From Ignavibacteriaceae bacterium (GTDB lineage: Bacteria > Bacteroidota > Ignavibacteria > Ignavibacteriales > Ignavibacteriaceae), in assembly GCA_025455085.1 (NCBI GenBank), contig JALONF010000067.1, positions 1 through 8,673 on the forward strand: DNA of 8,673 bases, written 5' to 3'. Under the pieces are notes generated by a model. That model was not told the origin of the DNA. It saw only the letters and a list, made by a program, of their open reading frames with translations, and ran no database searches. The position numbers were made by a program, and so were the translations under genes. This document shows positions 1 to 6,016 of the stretch, in pieces. How positions within the stretch are numbered: position 1 is the stretch's first letter; every line of letters begins with the position of its first letter.

Positions 1-524
1 CACAGCTTGAGGGTACTCAGGAACTCTTCACAGTTGAAGATATCCAACAGACTAAACAGGAAAACAGACCACCTCCACCACCCAAACCACCGATTCCAAT
101 TGAAGCACCAAGTGATGATGTGCTTGAAGATATCGAGATTGGTGATACTGAAATAGATCTTAGCGAAGAGATGCAAGCTCCTCCACCGCCTCCAAAAGAA
201 GAGAAAAAGGTAGAGGAAGAACCAACTTACTTTGTGGCAGTTGAAGAAATGCCGGAACCAATTGGCGGAATAAAAGCAATACAGGAAAAAATTGTTTATC
301 CTGAAATTGCAAAAAGAGCCGGAGTTGAAGGTAAGGTTTATATCCTCGCGTTTGTTGATGAATCAGGAACTGTTACTAAAGCACAAGTATTAAAAGGTAT
401 CGGTGCCGGTTGTGATGAAGCTGCGCTCGATGCAGTTCAAAAAACTAAATTTAAACCCGGTAAGCAGAGGGGCAAACCTGTAAAGGTGCAGGTTTCAATT
501 CCAATTGTATTCAAACTTCAGTAA
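1..524 (+). CDS. tonB: Energy transducer TonB, C-terminal part (5' end outside window)
   Basis: TonB spans the periplasm and passes proton-motive energy from ExbB/ExbD to outer-membrane TonB-dependent receptors. The frame is open to the left edge (first complete codon at 3), giving 173 visible residues that end at TAA 522-524. The GTG at 120 is an internal Val codon, not a start, because the frame continues upstream with TonB-like sequence. Visible order: an acidic/Gln-rich stretch, a first polyproline tract (about residues 23-30), an acidic segment, a second PPPPP (60-64) followed by a Lys/Glu-rich linker, then the TonB_C domain (about 87-173). The domain carries the typical YPEIAKRAGVEGKV block, FVDESGTV, a GCDEAALDAV helix, the TKFKPGKQRGKPV loop and the final strand IPIVFKLQ. 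The N-terminal membrane anchor lies outside the window. A strong terminator follows immediately. The family call is secure; which receptors it serves cannot be told. Confidence 0.93.
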   Translation, partial: QLEGTQELFTVEDIQQTKQENRPPPPPKPPIPIEAPSDDVLEDIEIGDTEIDLSEEMQAPPPPPKEEKKVEEEPTYFVAVEEMPEPIGGIKAIQEKIVYPEIAKRAGVEGKVYILAFVDESGTVTKAQVLKGIGAGCDEAALDAVQKTKFKPGKQRGKPVKVQVSIPIVFKLQ

Positions 525-530
525 TTTTTT

Positions 531-555
531 AAGGCGTCCACCGGACGCCTTTTTT
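531..555 (+). terminator. Rho-independent terminator of tonB
   Basis: A perfect 9-bp GC-rich stem (AAGGCGTCC at 531-539 pairing with GGACGCCTT at 543-551) encloses a 3-base loop and runs into a T tract through 555. It starts six bases after the tonB stop codon. The minus strand has no U tract after the stem, so it works for rightward transcription only. It isolates tonB from the next gene. Confidence 0.93.
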
Positions 556-616
556 GTAATCTTCAATTCAATCAAATAAATCGACTTTCAATTCTTGTTT
601 GAATTTCAAGCATCCC

Positions 617-631
617 TCAAATGTCATTTGA
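617..631. repeat. 7-1-7 palindrome in the tonB-DUF218 gap, possible operator
   Basis: TCAAATG at 617-623 and CATTTGA at 625-631 are exact inverted copies around a single central T. No T run follows, so it is not a terminator. It lies about 125 bases before the start of the next gene and upstream of the only sigma70-like promoter candidate. A dimeric regulator site is possible, but nothing identifies the regulator. Confidence 0.35.
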
Positions 632-670
632 TATTGTATACTGTCTGATTAGTTTAACGTGTGTGTTTAG

Positions 671-699
671 TTGACTTTTAATCACTTTAAATCAATAAA
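671..699 (+). promoter_or_regulatory. Weak sigma70-like promoter candidate for the DUF218 gene
   Basis: TTGACT at 671-676 and AATAAA at 694-699 are separated by 17 bases. The -35 matches five of six consensus bases and the -10 four of six. A promoter is expected here because the terminator at 531-555 ends upstream transcription. In AT-rich DNA such a match is common by chance, and no TAnnTTTG element was found in this gap. Confidence 0.22.
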
Positions 700-757
700 A
701 CGGAATTTTTTCATTCGGTAGTAAATCGATTGTAAGGGTTGCTTCGAGATTTAAGTT

Positions 758-1780
758 ATGCCTAAGACTTCTCAAAAAAAATATATAATTACAATAGTAA
801 TACTGTTGCTTGCTCAGATTGTTTTTCTTTTTGCTGTTAAGTATATGAACCAGAATCTCCCATTCGATTATTTCTCATTAGCAAAAACCGGAAACTTATT
901 CAACCTGATGATATATGCCGGGATCATTATCGGAATTGTAATTGGTATCAAAAAAAATAAATCAGTCATATCAAATAAATCAATTACAACATTTCTGGTG
1001 GTTAGCTGGTTTATGCTTATAATCTCATTCATCACAACTAAGGTAATAATTGTTCCTACTAATTTCTATATCTATGAGCAACCGGGAGATAAGGTTCTAA
1101 CCGGGTTGTTGTTTTTAATATTCTTACTAACACTCATTTACTTTTTAATTTTTCTTTGGAGAGGAATTTTCAGCATAACTAAGCCTGGGCTCTTCAGAAA
1201 AATTCTCAGTACAACTTTGATGCTGATTTTTCTCCTGATCTTAACCCTAATTTATATTGATAATGTTGGTTATGCATCGGGGAAATGGATTCTCAATAAA
1301 AGTAAAAAAAATGTTGCAGTCGTTCTGGGTGCAGCAGTTTGGAGCGGGAATATTCCAAGTCCAACATTATCTTCAAGAGTTGATAAAGCACTGGAACTTC
1401 TTGAACAGGGATTCATTGGGAAGATAGTATTTACGGGCGGTAAGGCACCGGGTGAATTGCCTGAAGCAGAAGTTGCATACGAATATGCCCGTGTTAAAGG
1501 AGTCGACACATCAAAAGTAATTATTGAAACATCGACATCCTCAACTGCTGATCAAATCAGATGGATCCAGAATAATCTGTTAGCTTATGATAGTTCATTT
1601 GGGGAAATCATCTTAATCTCTGATGCTTACCATCTGCCGAGAGCTATTGAAATAAGCAAATTCTATAATCTTGACATAAAGGTAGCCGAATCCGTTCATA
1701 AACAGAATTTTAGGGATAAAATTGCTAATAAAATCCGGGAAAGCATTGCACTTTTTAACTTCTGGAATTTTGCTTTGTAA
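758..1780 (+). CDS. Membrane-anchored DUF218 (YdcF/SanA-like) protein
   Basis: This 340-residue protein has a hydrophobic N-terminal half with about five membrane segments (roughly residues 8-30, 47-64, 74-98, 113-138, 149-170) and a C-terminal DUF218 domain (about 185-335). Domain marks are VVLGAAVW (188-195), SSRVDKALELL (205-215), TGGKAPGELPEAEVA (226-240), the E-T-S-x-S-T block near 257-263 and SDAYHLPRA (288-296), matching the SanA/YdcF pattern in which the last motif is usually S-x-Y-H-x-x-R. Proteins of this family are linked to cell-envelope integrity and vancomycin sensitivity (SanA) or undecaprenyl-phosphate reuse (ElyC). The exact reaction here is unknown. ATG 758 lacks a Shine-Dalgarno sequence but fits the start of the first hydrophobic segment. 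A run of eight A residues covers codons 6-8. The gene stands alone between a terminator and nusB. Confidence 0.85.
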   Translation: MPKTSQKKYIITIVILLLAQIVFLFAVKYMNQNLPFDYFSLAKTGNLFNLMIYAGIIIGIVIGIKKNKSVISNKSITTFLVVSWFMLIISFITTKVIIVPTNFYIYEQPGDKVLTGLLFLIFLLTLIYFLIFLWRGIFSITKPGLFRKILSTTLMLIFLLILTLIYIDNVGYASGKWILNKSKKNVAVVLGAAVWSGNIPSPTLSSRVDKALELLEQGFIGKIVFTGGKAPGELPEAEVAYEYARVKGVDTSKVIIETSTSSTADQIRWIQNNLLAYDSSFGEIILISDAYHLPRAIEISKFYNLDIKVAESVHKQNFRDKIANKIRESIALFNFWNFAL

Positions 1781-1845
1781 GAAACAGTTTTAATATTAGC
1801 AGTGGAATTATATACTGACTGGTAAATTTATATTTTGTTCTTAAT

Positions 1846-2325
1846 ATGATGAAAAATAAATCACATCGAAGAATCGTAAGAGAAAAAGTTTTACAGATTT
1901 TGTACGCCTACGAAATGAATAAGGAATCTCTTCAACCACTCTCTTTAGAAATTCTGAAAGATGTAACAGATGAAACGGATAAAGCTTTCGCAGAGGAGCT
2001 GATTCGAAGAGTACTTGTAAATATTGTGGATCTTGATGAACGGATAATTCAACGCGTAACGAACTGGGAAATGAACAGGATTGCTTTGATAGATAAAATT
2101 CTGCTGCGGATGGGAATTTGTGAACTACTCTTTTTCCCCGATATACCTCCAAAAGTATCCATTAATGAATCAATTGAAATTGCGAAAGATTTCAGTACGG
2201 CAGGAAGTGCAAAATTTATTAATGGAATCCTTGATGCGGTCTTGGCCGAAGAAAAAAATAAAGGCAAGTTGAATAAAACTGGCAGGGGACTTGTCGAAGA
2301 ATCAATCTCATCTTCAAGGCAGTAG
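1846..2325 (+). CDS. nusB: Transcription antitermination factor NusB
   Basis: NusB binds boxA RNA together with S10 (NusE) and takes part in antitermination on rRNA operons. The 159-residue protein is recognised along its whole length: the N-terminal basic helix RRIVREKVLQILYAYE (8-23), the central block NWEMNRIALIDKILLRMG (73-90), and the C-terminal signature PPKVSINESIEIAKDFS (101-117) followed by KFINGILDAV (123-132). Typical NusB proteins are near 140 residues; the extra length is a Lys/Gly/Ser-rich tail from about residue 135. Two ATG codons stand in tandem (1846 and 1849), so the start is uncertain by one codon, and no Shine-Dalgarno sequence precedes either. The UMF1-type transporter begins three bases after the stop, so the two are probably co-transcribed. 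Confidence 0.96.
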   Translation: MMKNKSHRRIVREKVLQILYAYEMNKESLQPLSLEILKDVTDETDKAFAEELIRRVLVNIVDLDERIIQRVTNWEMNRIALIDKILLRMGICELLFFPDIPPKVSINESIEIAKDFSTAGSAKFINGILDAVLAEEKNKGKLNKTGRGLVEESISSSRQ

Positions 2326-2328
2326 CGG

Positions 2329-3549
2329 ATGAAAGAAAAAGGAAGAGTATTTATCTGGACTCTCTTCGATTTTGCGAACACATCTTTTTCAATAATAGTC
2401 GTAACTTTTTTGTATGCTGTTTATTTTAAGAAGACGGTTGCTGGAAATGAAGCCATAGGTGATTTGTACTGGAGTATCAGCACAAGCATTGCGATGCTCA
2501 TAACCGCTTTCATTTCACCGGTGCTTGGTGCAATCGCTGATTATAGTGCAGGTAAAAAAAGATTTCTTCTGTTCTTCACACTTCTTTGTATTATTGGTAC
2601 ATCGTCACTTTACTTTATCGGACCGGGACAAATTTTCTGGGGAATTTTTTTATTCGTACTAGCTAATGTTGGTTTTGAAGCCGGACTTGTTTTCTACGAT
2701 GCATTCCTTCCAGAAATTACAGCGCCAAAAAATTATGGAAGAGTAAGCGGTTATGGATTTGGTATGGGTTATCTCGGTTCGCTTGCAACACTAGCGATAG
2801 TTTTCCCATTTATCGAAGCATCCAAGATTAGAGAAACTTTTCCGGTTGCTGCTTTATTTTTTCTGATTTTTTCTCTGCCGCTATTTTTTTTCCTGAAGGA
2901 GACCAGGAATAAAGTTGAGCGAAAAGAATCTTTTGTCGCTATTGGCTTCAGCAGAGTATGGTCAACATTAACGCATCTTAAATATTATAAAAATCTTGCA
3001 ATATTTCTGCTGGCTTATTTCTTTTACATCGAAGGAGTAAACACTGTTATCTTTTTCTCAGGCATTTATGCGAGCACAACTCTTGGTTACTCTGAGATGG
3101 AGCTGCTTATTTTCTTCATAGTAGTTCAGACTACGGCAATCGTTGGCTCCATTCTGATGGGAATTCTTGCAGATAACATCGGGCAGAAGAAAACAATCGT
3201 AATTTCACTTTTTATGTGGCTGATTACAGTAGCACTTGCTTACTTTATTTATGATAAAACAGGTTTTTATATTGTCGGATTAATCGCAGGTGCGGCGATG
3301 GGTTCAAGCCAATCGACCAGTAGAAGTTTAATGAGCAAACTTACACCTCCCGAGAAGAAAACAGAGTTCTTTGGATTTTATTCATTCTTTGGTAAAAGTT
3401 CTGCGGTAATTGGTCCATTGGTCTTTGGACTGGTCAGCTTTATTTCCGGTAATCAACGTATTGCAATTATTTCCATTGCATTCTTTTTTATTGTGGGATT
3501 GCTGATTTTGACAAGAGTAAAGGATCCACGAATAATCGTGAAAGATTAA
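2329..3549 (+). CDS. MFS transporter, UMF1 family (Atg22-like)
   Basis: This 406-residue inner-membrane protein has about twelve hydrophobic segments. It belongs to the UMF1 branch of the major facilitator superfamily, related to the yeast vacuolar effluxer Atg22. Evidence: an N-terminal WTLFDFANTSFS (10-21); an MFS loop 2-3 motif D-x3-G-K-K-R (71-78); GFEAGLVFYDAFLPEI (115-130) followed by GRVSGYGFGMGYLGS (137-151); a second-half loop motif ADNIGQKK (281-288); and GSSQSTSRSLMSKLTPPEKK (325-344), running into EFFGFYSFFGKSSAVIGP, which is diagnostic of the family. The bacterial substrate is unknown; amino-acid or small-metabolite export is only an analogy with Atg22. ATG 2329 lies three bases after the nusB stop, with a weak AAGG 9 bases upstream inside nusB, so translation is probably coupled to nusB. 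Length and motifs look intact. Confidence 0.9.
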   Translation: MKEKGRVFIWTLFDFANTSFSIIVVTFLYAVYFKKTVAGNEAIGDLYWSISTSIAMLITAFISPVLGAIADYSAGKKRFLLFFTLLCIIGTSSLYFIGPGQIFWGIFLFVLANVGFEAGLVFYDAFLPEITAPKNYGRVSGYGFGMGYLGSLATLAIVFPFIEASKIRETFPVAALFFLIFSLPLFFFLKETRNKVERKESFVAIGFSRVWSTLTHLKYYKNLAIFLLAYFFYIEGVNTVIFFSGIYASTTLGYSEMELLIFFIVVQTTAIVGSILMGILADNIGQKKTIVISLFMWLITVALAYFIYDKTGFYIVGLIAGAAMGSSQSTSRSLMSKLTPPEKKTEFFGFYSFFGKSSAVIGPLVFGLVSFISGNQRIAIISIAFFFIVGLLILTRVKDPRIIVKD

Positions 3550-3583
3550 GATTGTCCTTGAATAAATTCAGGATCATATAGTA

Positions 3584-3596
3584 ACCTAACTTAGGT
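3584..3596. repeat. 6-1-6 palindrome in the MFS-CNNM gap
   Basis: ACCTAA (3584-3589) and TTAGGT (3591-3596) are perfect inverted copies around a single C. It sits 35 bases after the MFS stop codon. There is no T run, so it is not a terminator. The short odd-length symmetry would suit a dimeric regulator, but chance is a real alternative. The rest of the 200-base gap is AT-rich and holds no open frame I would call. Confidence 0.25.
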
Positions 3597-3722
3597 CAAT
3601 TACCATTTCTTCATTTAGTATCTAAAATTCTAGAAGTTATTTTTACAGCTAAAAGGTTTTAAAAATCTTACTAACCAAACAATTAATAATTTAATTGTAC
3701 TGAAATAATCGTTCTACTTGAT

Positions 3723-3730
3723 TAATTTTG
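3723..3730 (+). promoter_or_regulatory. Bacteroidota-type -7 element (TAnnTTTG) upstream of the CNNM gene
   Basis: TAATTTTG matches the TAnnTTTG -7 consensus of Bacteroidota primary sigma factors in all six defined positions. It lies 19 bases before ATG 3750, implying a very short 5' leader of about a dozen bases. A clear -33 TTG at the usual spacing of about 20 bases is not present; the nearest (3695-3697) is 25 bases away. The position right before a gene with no obvious read-through need favours a real promoter. Confidence 0.42.
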
Positions 3731-3749
3731 GTAAAAGATAAAAAATTAA

Positions 3750-4967
3750 ATGGAATTATTACTTTTATATCTAGTTATAGCTGTATTCATTTCTTTTCTC
3801 TGCTCGTTTCTCGAAGCGATACTTCTAACCATCACTCCATTTTTTATTGAGGCAAAAGTTATTGAGGGAAAAAAGTATGGTATTCACCTTCGTAATTTGA
3901 AAAAAGATATAGATAAACCGCTTGCAGCAATTTTAACATTAAATACTTTTGCCCATACTATGGGAGCTGCAGGAGTTGGTGCACAAGTGCAGATAATCTG
4001 GGGGAACGAATATCTTACCATTGCATCAATCATAGTTACAATCGTAATTCTGATTTTTTCCGAAATACTTCCTAAAACTCTCGGAGCAAATTACTGGCGT
4101 TACTTCGCCGGTTTTGCAACCATCATACTAAGAGTTCTTATTGTTGTATTATATCCTTTTATTATGGTCAGTCAACTCTTTACTAAATTATTGAAAGGCA
4201 AGGATCAAAAAGTGATTGAACGAACGGATATAGAAGCAATAGGTGAATTGGGATATAAAGAAGGAATAATTTCAAAAGATGAATCAGAAATCTTTAAAAA
4301 TTTGTTTCGATTTAGTTTAAGAAAAGCATATTCCGTAATGATTAACCGGCAGGATATTGTATGGATAGATATAAATGATCCTCCCGATGTAGTTAAGAAA
4401 ACTATAATCGCCAGCAAATATTCCCGTTTGCCTTTATGCGATGGTTCAATTGATCAAATAATTGGAATTATAAGTGTAAAAAATTATTCTATGAAGGTTG
4501 AGGAAAGCAAAGATCTGAATCTTAGAGAGCTGGCTTTACAGCCTATTTTTGTCCCAGAAAATATAACAGCAATAAGAATTCTTGAACGATTCAGAGAAAC
4601 AAAAATATATATTGCAATTGTAGTTGATGAGTACGGTTCGACTGAAGGAATGATCACATTACACGATCTAATCGAAAATGTTCTCGGTGATCTGCCGGAA
4701 AGACACGAAGCTATTGAATTACCAATATTTGAGAGAGAGGATGGCTCACTGCTGATTAATGGCGATATTCTAATTGATGAGTTAAAGGAAAAATTAAAAA
4801 TAATTTTTGAACACCAGAATGAATATATAACTCTCGGTGGATATATTATGTTCAAACTAAATAAGATTCCTCAAACAGGAGATAAGTTTATAGAACAGAA
4901 TTATGTCTTTGAAGTTGTGGATATGGATGGTAAAAGGGTAGACAAAGTGCTGGTAATAAAAGGATAG
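3750..4967 (+). CDS. CNNM/CorB-CorC family protein (DUF21 + CBS pair + CorC_HlyC)
   Basis: This 405-residue membrane protein belongs to the CNNM/CorB/CorC family, which mediates Mg2+ efflux or Mg2+ homeostasis; older annotations call it hemolysin-like. Order: a DUF21 transmembrane domain (about 1-148), a CBS pair (about 195-310) and a CorC_HlyC domain (about 322-403). In the membrane part the family's conserved polar positions are visible: S19 and E22 in the first helix (CSFLEAILLT), N65 in TLNTFAHTMGAAGVG (63-77), and E105 with the helix-breaking Pro in FSEILPKT (103-110). The CBS pair shows KYSRLPL (223-229) and VVDEYGSTEGMITLHDLIEN (291-310), the CorC hallmark; nucleotide and Mg2+ binding there is known for the family, not shown here. 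No signal peptide is needed because helix 1 starts at residue 2. No Shine-Dalgarno sequence is seen. A TAnnTTTG element lies 19 bases upstream. The substrate is inferred. Confidence 0.93.
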   Translation: MELLLLYLVIAVFISFLCSFLEAILLTITPFFIEAKVIEGKKYGIHLRNLKKDIDKPLAAILTLNTFAHTMGAAGVGAQVQIIWGNEYLTIASIIVTIVILIFSEILPKTLGANYWRYFAGFATIILRVLIVVLYPFIMVSQLFTKLLKGKDQKVIERTDIEAIGELGYKEGIISKDESEIFKNLFRFSLRKAYSVMINRQDIVWIDINDPPDVVKKTIIASKYSRLPLCDGSIDQIIGIISVKNYSMKVEESKDLNLRELALQPIFVPENITAIRILERFRETKIYIAIVVDEYGSTEGMITLHDLIENVLGDLPERHEAIELPIFEREDGSLLINGDILIDELKEKLKIIFEHQNEYITLGGYIMFKLNKIPQTGDKFIEQNYVFEVVDMDGKRVDKVLVIKG

Positions 4968-4996
4968 AATTGTTTGTTCTTTTGGCTAACAAAAAA

Positions 4997-6016
4997 TTAT
5001 TGATTTAAAATCTTATACACTGCTTTACCTGCAGACTTCTCAACATTCCACTCAAAGTTAATTGTCATTTCCTCTTTGCGAACTTCACACTTCTTGTAAC
5101 CGCAGAATTTGCAAAGTTCCGGTACGCAGTAATCGAAATGAATTTTGATCTGTGAACCTGCCTGTTCGGCAGACAGGTTTGGAAATTCTTCCTCAAGCTT
5201 CTCATCAATTCGTTTCTCTTCCTTGTGTGATTGCTCAATCGTAAAATAATAGGGTAGTAGAAGATGAAAGTCAATAAAAGTTCTATCGCCCGATTGCCAG
5301 TAACGTAGTTCGTGAATATCAATCCAGTAATCTTTTTTAATTGAGATTAATCTGTCGGAAATATTTTTGAGAATTACCGGATTTGTCTCGTGCATCAATC
5401 CGCCTATTGATTCTCTTATCAACTTATACCCAGTGAACAAAATATTTAGTGCCACTATTATTGCAAGAAGCGGATCGAGTAAAACAAAATCAGTAATGAT
5501 AACCAGAGTAATTCCAACAATAACTCCAATGCTTGTTACTGCATCAGTAAGAACGTGCTTTCCATCAGCAACAAGAGTTAACGAGTTGGTTTTCTTTCCT
5601 GTTCTTATCAGATAATAACCAAGCCCAAGGTTGACAACTCCAGCAGCACTTATAAAAATTACACCAATGCTTAACGATTCAAGTGTTGGTCCTGCAGTTA
5701 TGTCAAGTATAGCCTGGTAGATGATGAATCCTGCTGCTAAAACAATTAAGAACCCTTCTACTCCTGCAGAAAAATATTCAACATTACCATGTCCATAAAG
5801 GTGAGATTCATCTGCAGGTTTGGAACTGAGGATAATGCTGAAAAGAGCCATACCTGTTGCGGCAACATGAACGACTGATTCAGCTGCATCAGAAAAAATT
5901 GCAACTGAACCTGTAATAAAATACGCGGTCATTTTCGTGATGAACATTCCAATCCCGACAACGAGCGAAATGTATGCGGCTTTTTTTCGAAGATTTAACT
6001 GGTCAATTCTATTCAT
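4997..6016 (-). CDS. CDF (cation diffusion facilitator) family metal transporter
   Basis: A 339-residue inner-membrane antiporter that would export divalent metals (Zn2+, Fe2+, Mn2+ or similar) against protons. About six helices fill residues 13-200, followed by a cytoplasmic metal-sensing domain (about 205-310). Family marks are the 65-88 loop with PADESHLYGHG and VEYFSAGVEG, and the helix-5 pair H154/D158 in DGKHVLTDAVTS (151-162). The helix-2 partner pair reads E46/H50 in SDAAESVVH (42-50), where D/H-x3-D is common, so metal preference is uncertain. The C-terminal domain carries C297-x4-C302-x2-C305-x4-C310, a likely metal-binding cluster. Residues 280-288 are encoded by a GC-rich palindrome and look inserted. 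ATG at 6016 overlaps the aminotransferase stop in ATGA, so translation is probably coupled. It is the last gene of the leftward set. Confidence 0.92.
   Translation of the reverse strand: MNRIDQLNLRKKAAYISLVVGIGMFITKMTAYFITGSVAIFSDAAESVVHVAATGMALFSIILSSKPADESHLYGHGNVEYFSAGVEGFLIVLAAGFIIYQAILDITAGPTLESLSIGVIFISAAGVVNLGLGYYLIRTGKKTNSLTLVADGKHVLTDAVTSIGVIVGITLVIITDFVLLDPLLAIIVALNILFTGYKLIRESIGGLMHETNPVILKNISDRLISIKKDYWIDIHELRYWQSGDRTFIDFHLLLPYYFTIEQSHKEEKRIDEKLEEEFPNLSAEQAGSQIKIHFDYCVPELCKFCGYKKCEVRKEEMTINFEWNVEKSAGKAVYKILNQ
5155..5179. repeat. GC-rich imperfect palindrome inside the CDF gene
   Basis: AACCTGCCTG (5155-5164) and CAGACAGGTT (5170-5179) are inverted copies with a single mismatch around a 5-base centre TTCGG. 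A second pairing is possible inside it (on the minus strand CTGCC with GGCAG). It is distinctly GC-richer than the surrounding AT-rich gene. It encodes NLSAEQAG (residues 280-287) in the CDF protein, where relatives go directly from FPG to the next strand. This looks like a palindromic element inserted in frame. Confidence 0.7.

Noticed and set aside
120..122. GTG start codon for a 134-residue TonB protein
   Set aside because: The frame is open upstream with a polyproline tract typical of TonB, so the gene begins outside the window.
1829..1837. TATATTTTG just before nusB as a TAnnTTTG promoter
   Set aside because: The spacing between TA and TTTG is off by one base in either register and it lies only 8 bases from the start codon; AT-rich chance is more likely.
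1841..2381. Two minus-strand open frames opposite nusB
   Set aside because: The opposite strand encodes an unmistakable NusB; these frames have no domain and are by-products of its codon use.
3555..3573. Bulged hairpin after the MFS gene (TCC-TGAA with TTCA-GGA)
   Set aside because: Seven weak pairs with a bulge and no T run; not enough to call a terminator.
4973..4993. TTTGTT/AACAAA inverted repeat between the convergent CNNM and CDF genes, as a terminator
   Set aside because: The stem is only six weak pairs with a nine-base loop, and neither strand has a proper U tract after it.
5065..5322. Minus-strand 85-codon frame overlapping the CDF gene, containing CLPNRQVH
   Set aside because: It is a shadow of the CDF gene in another frame. 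It is notable only because it shows the peptide the palindrome gives in that frame.
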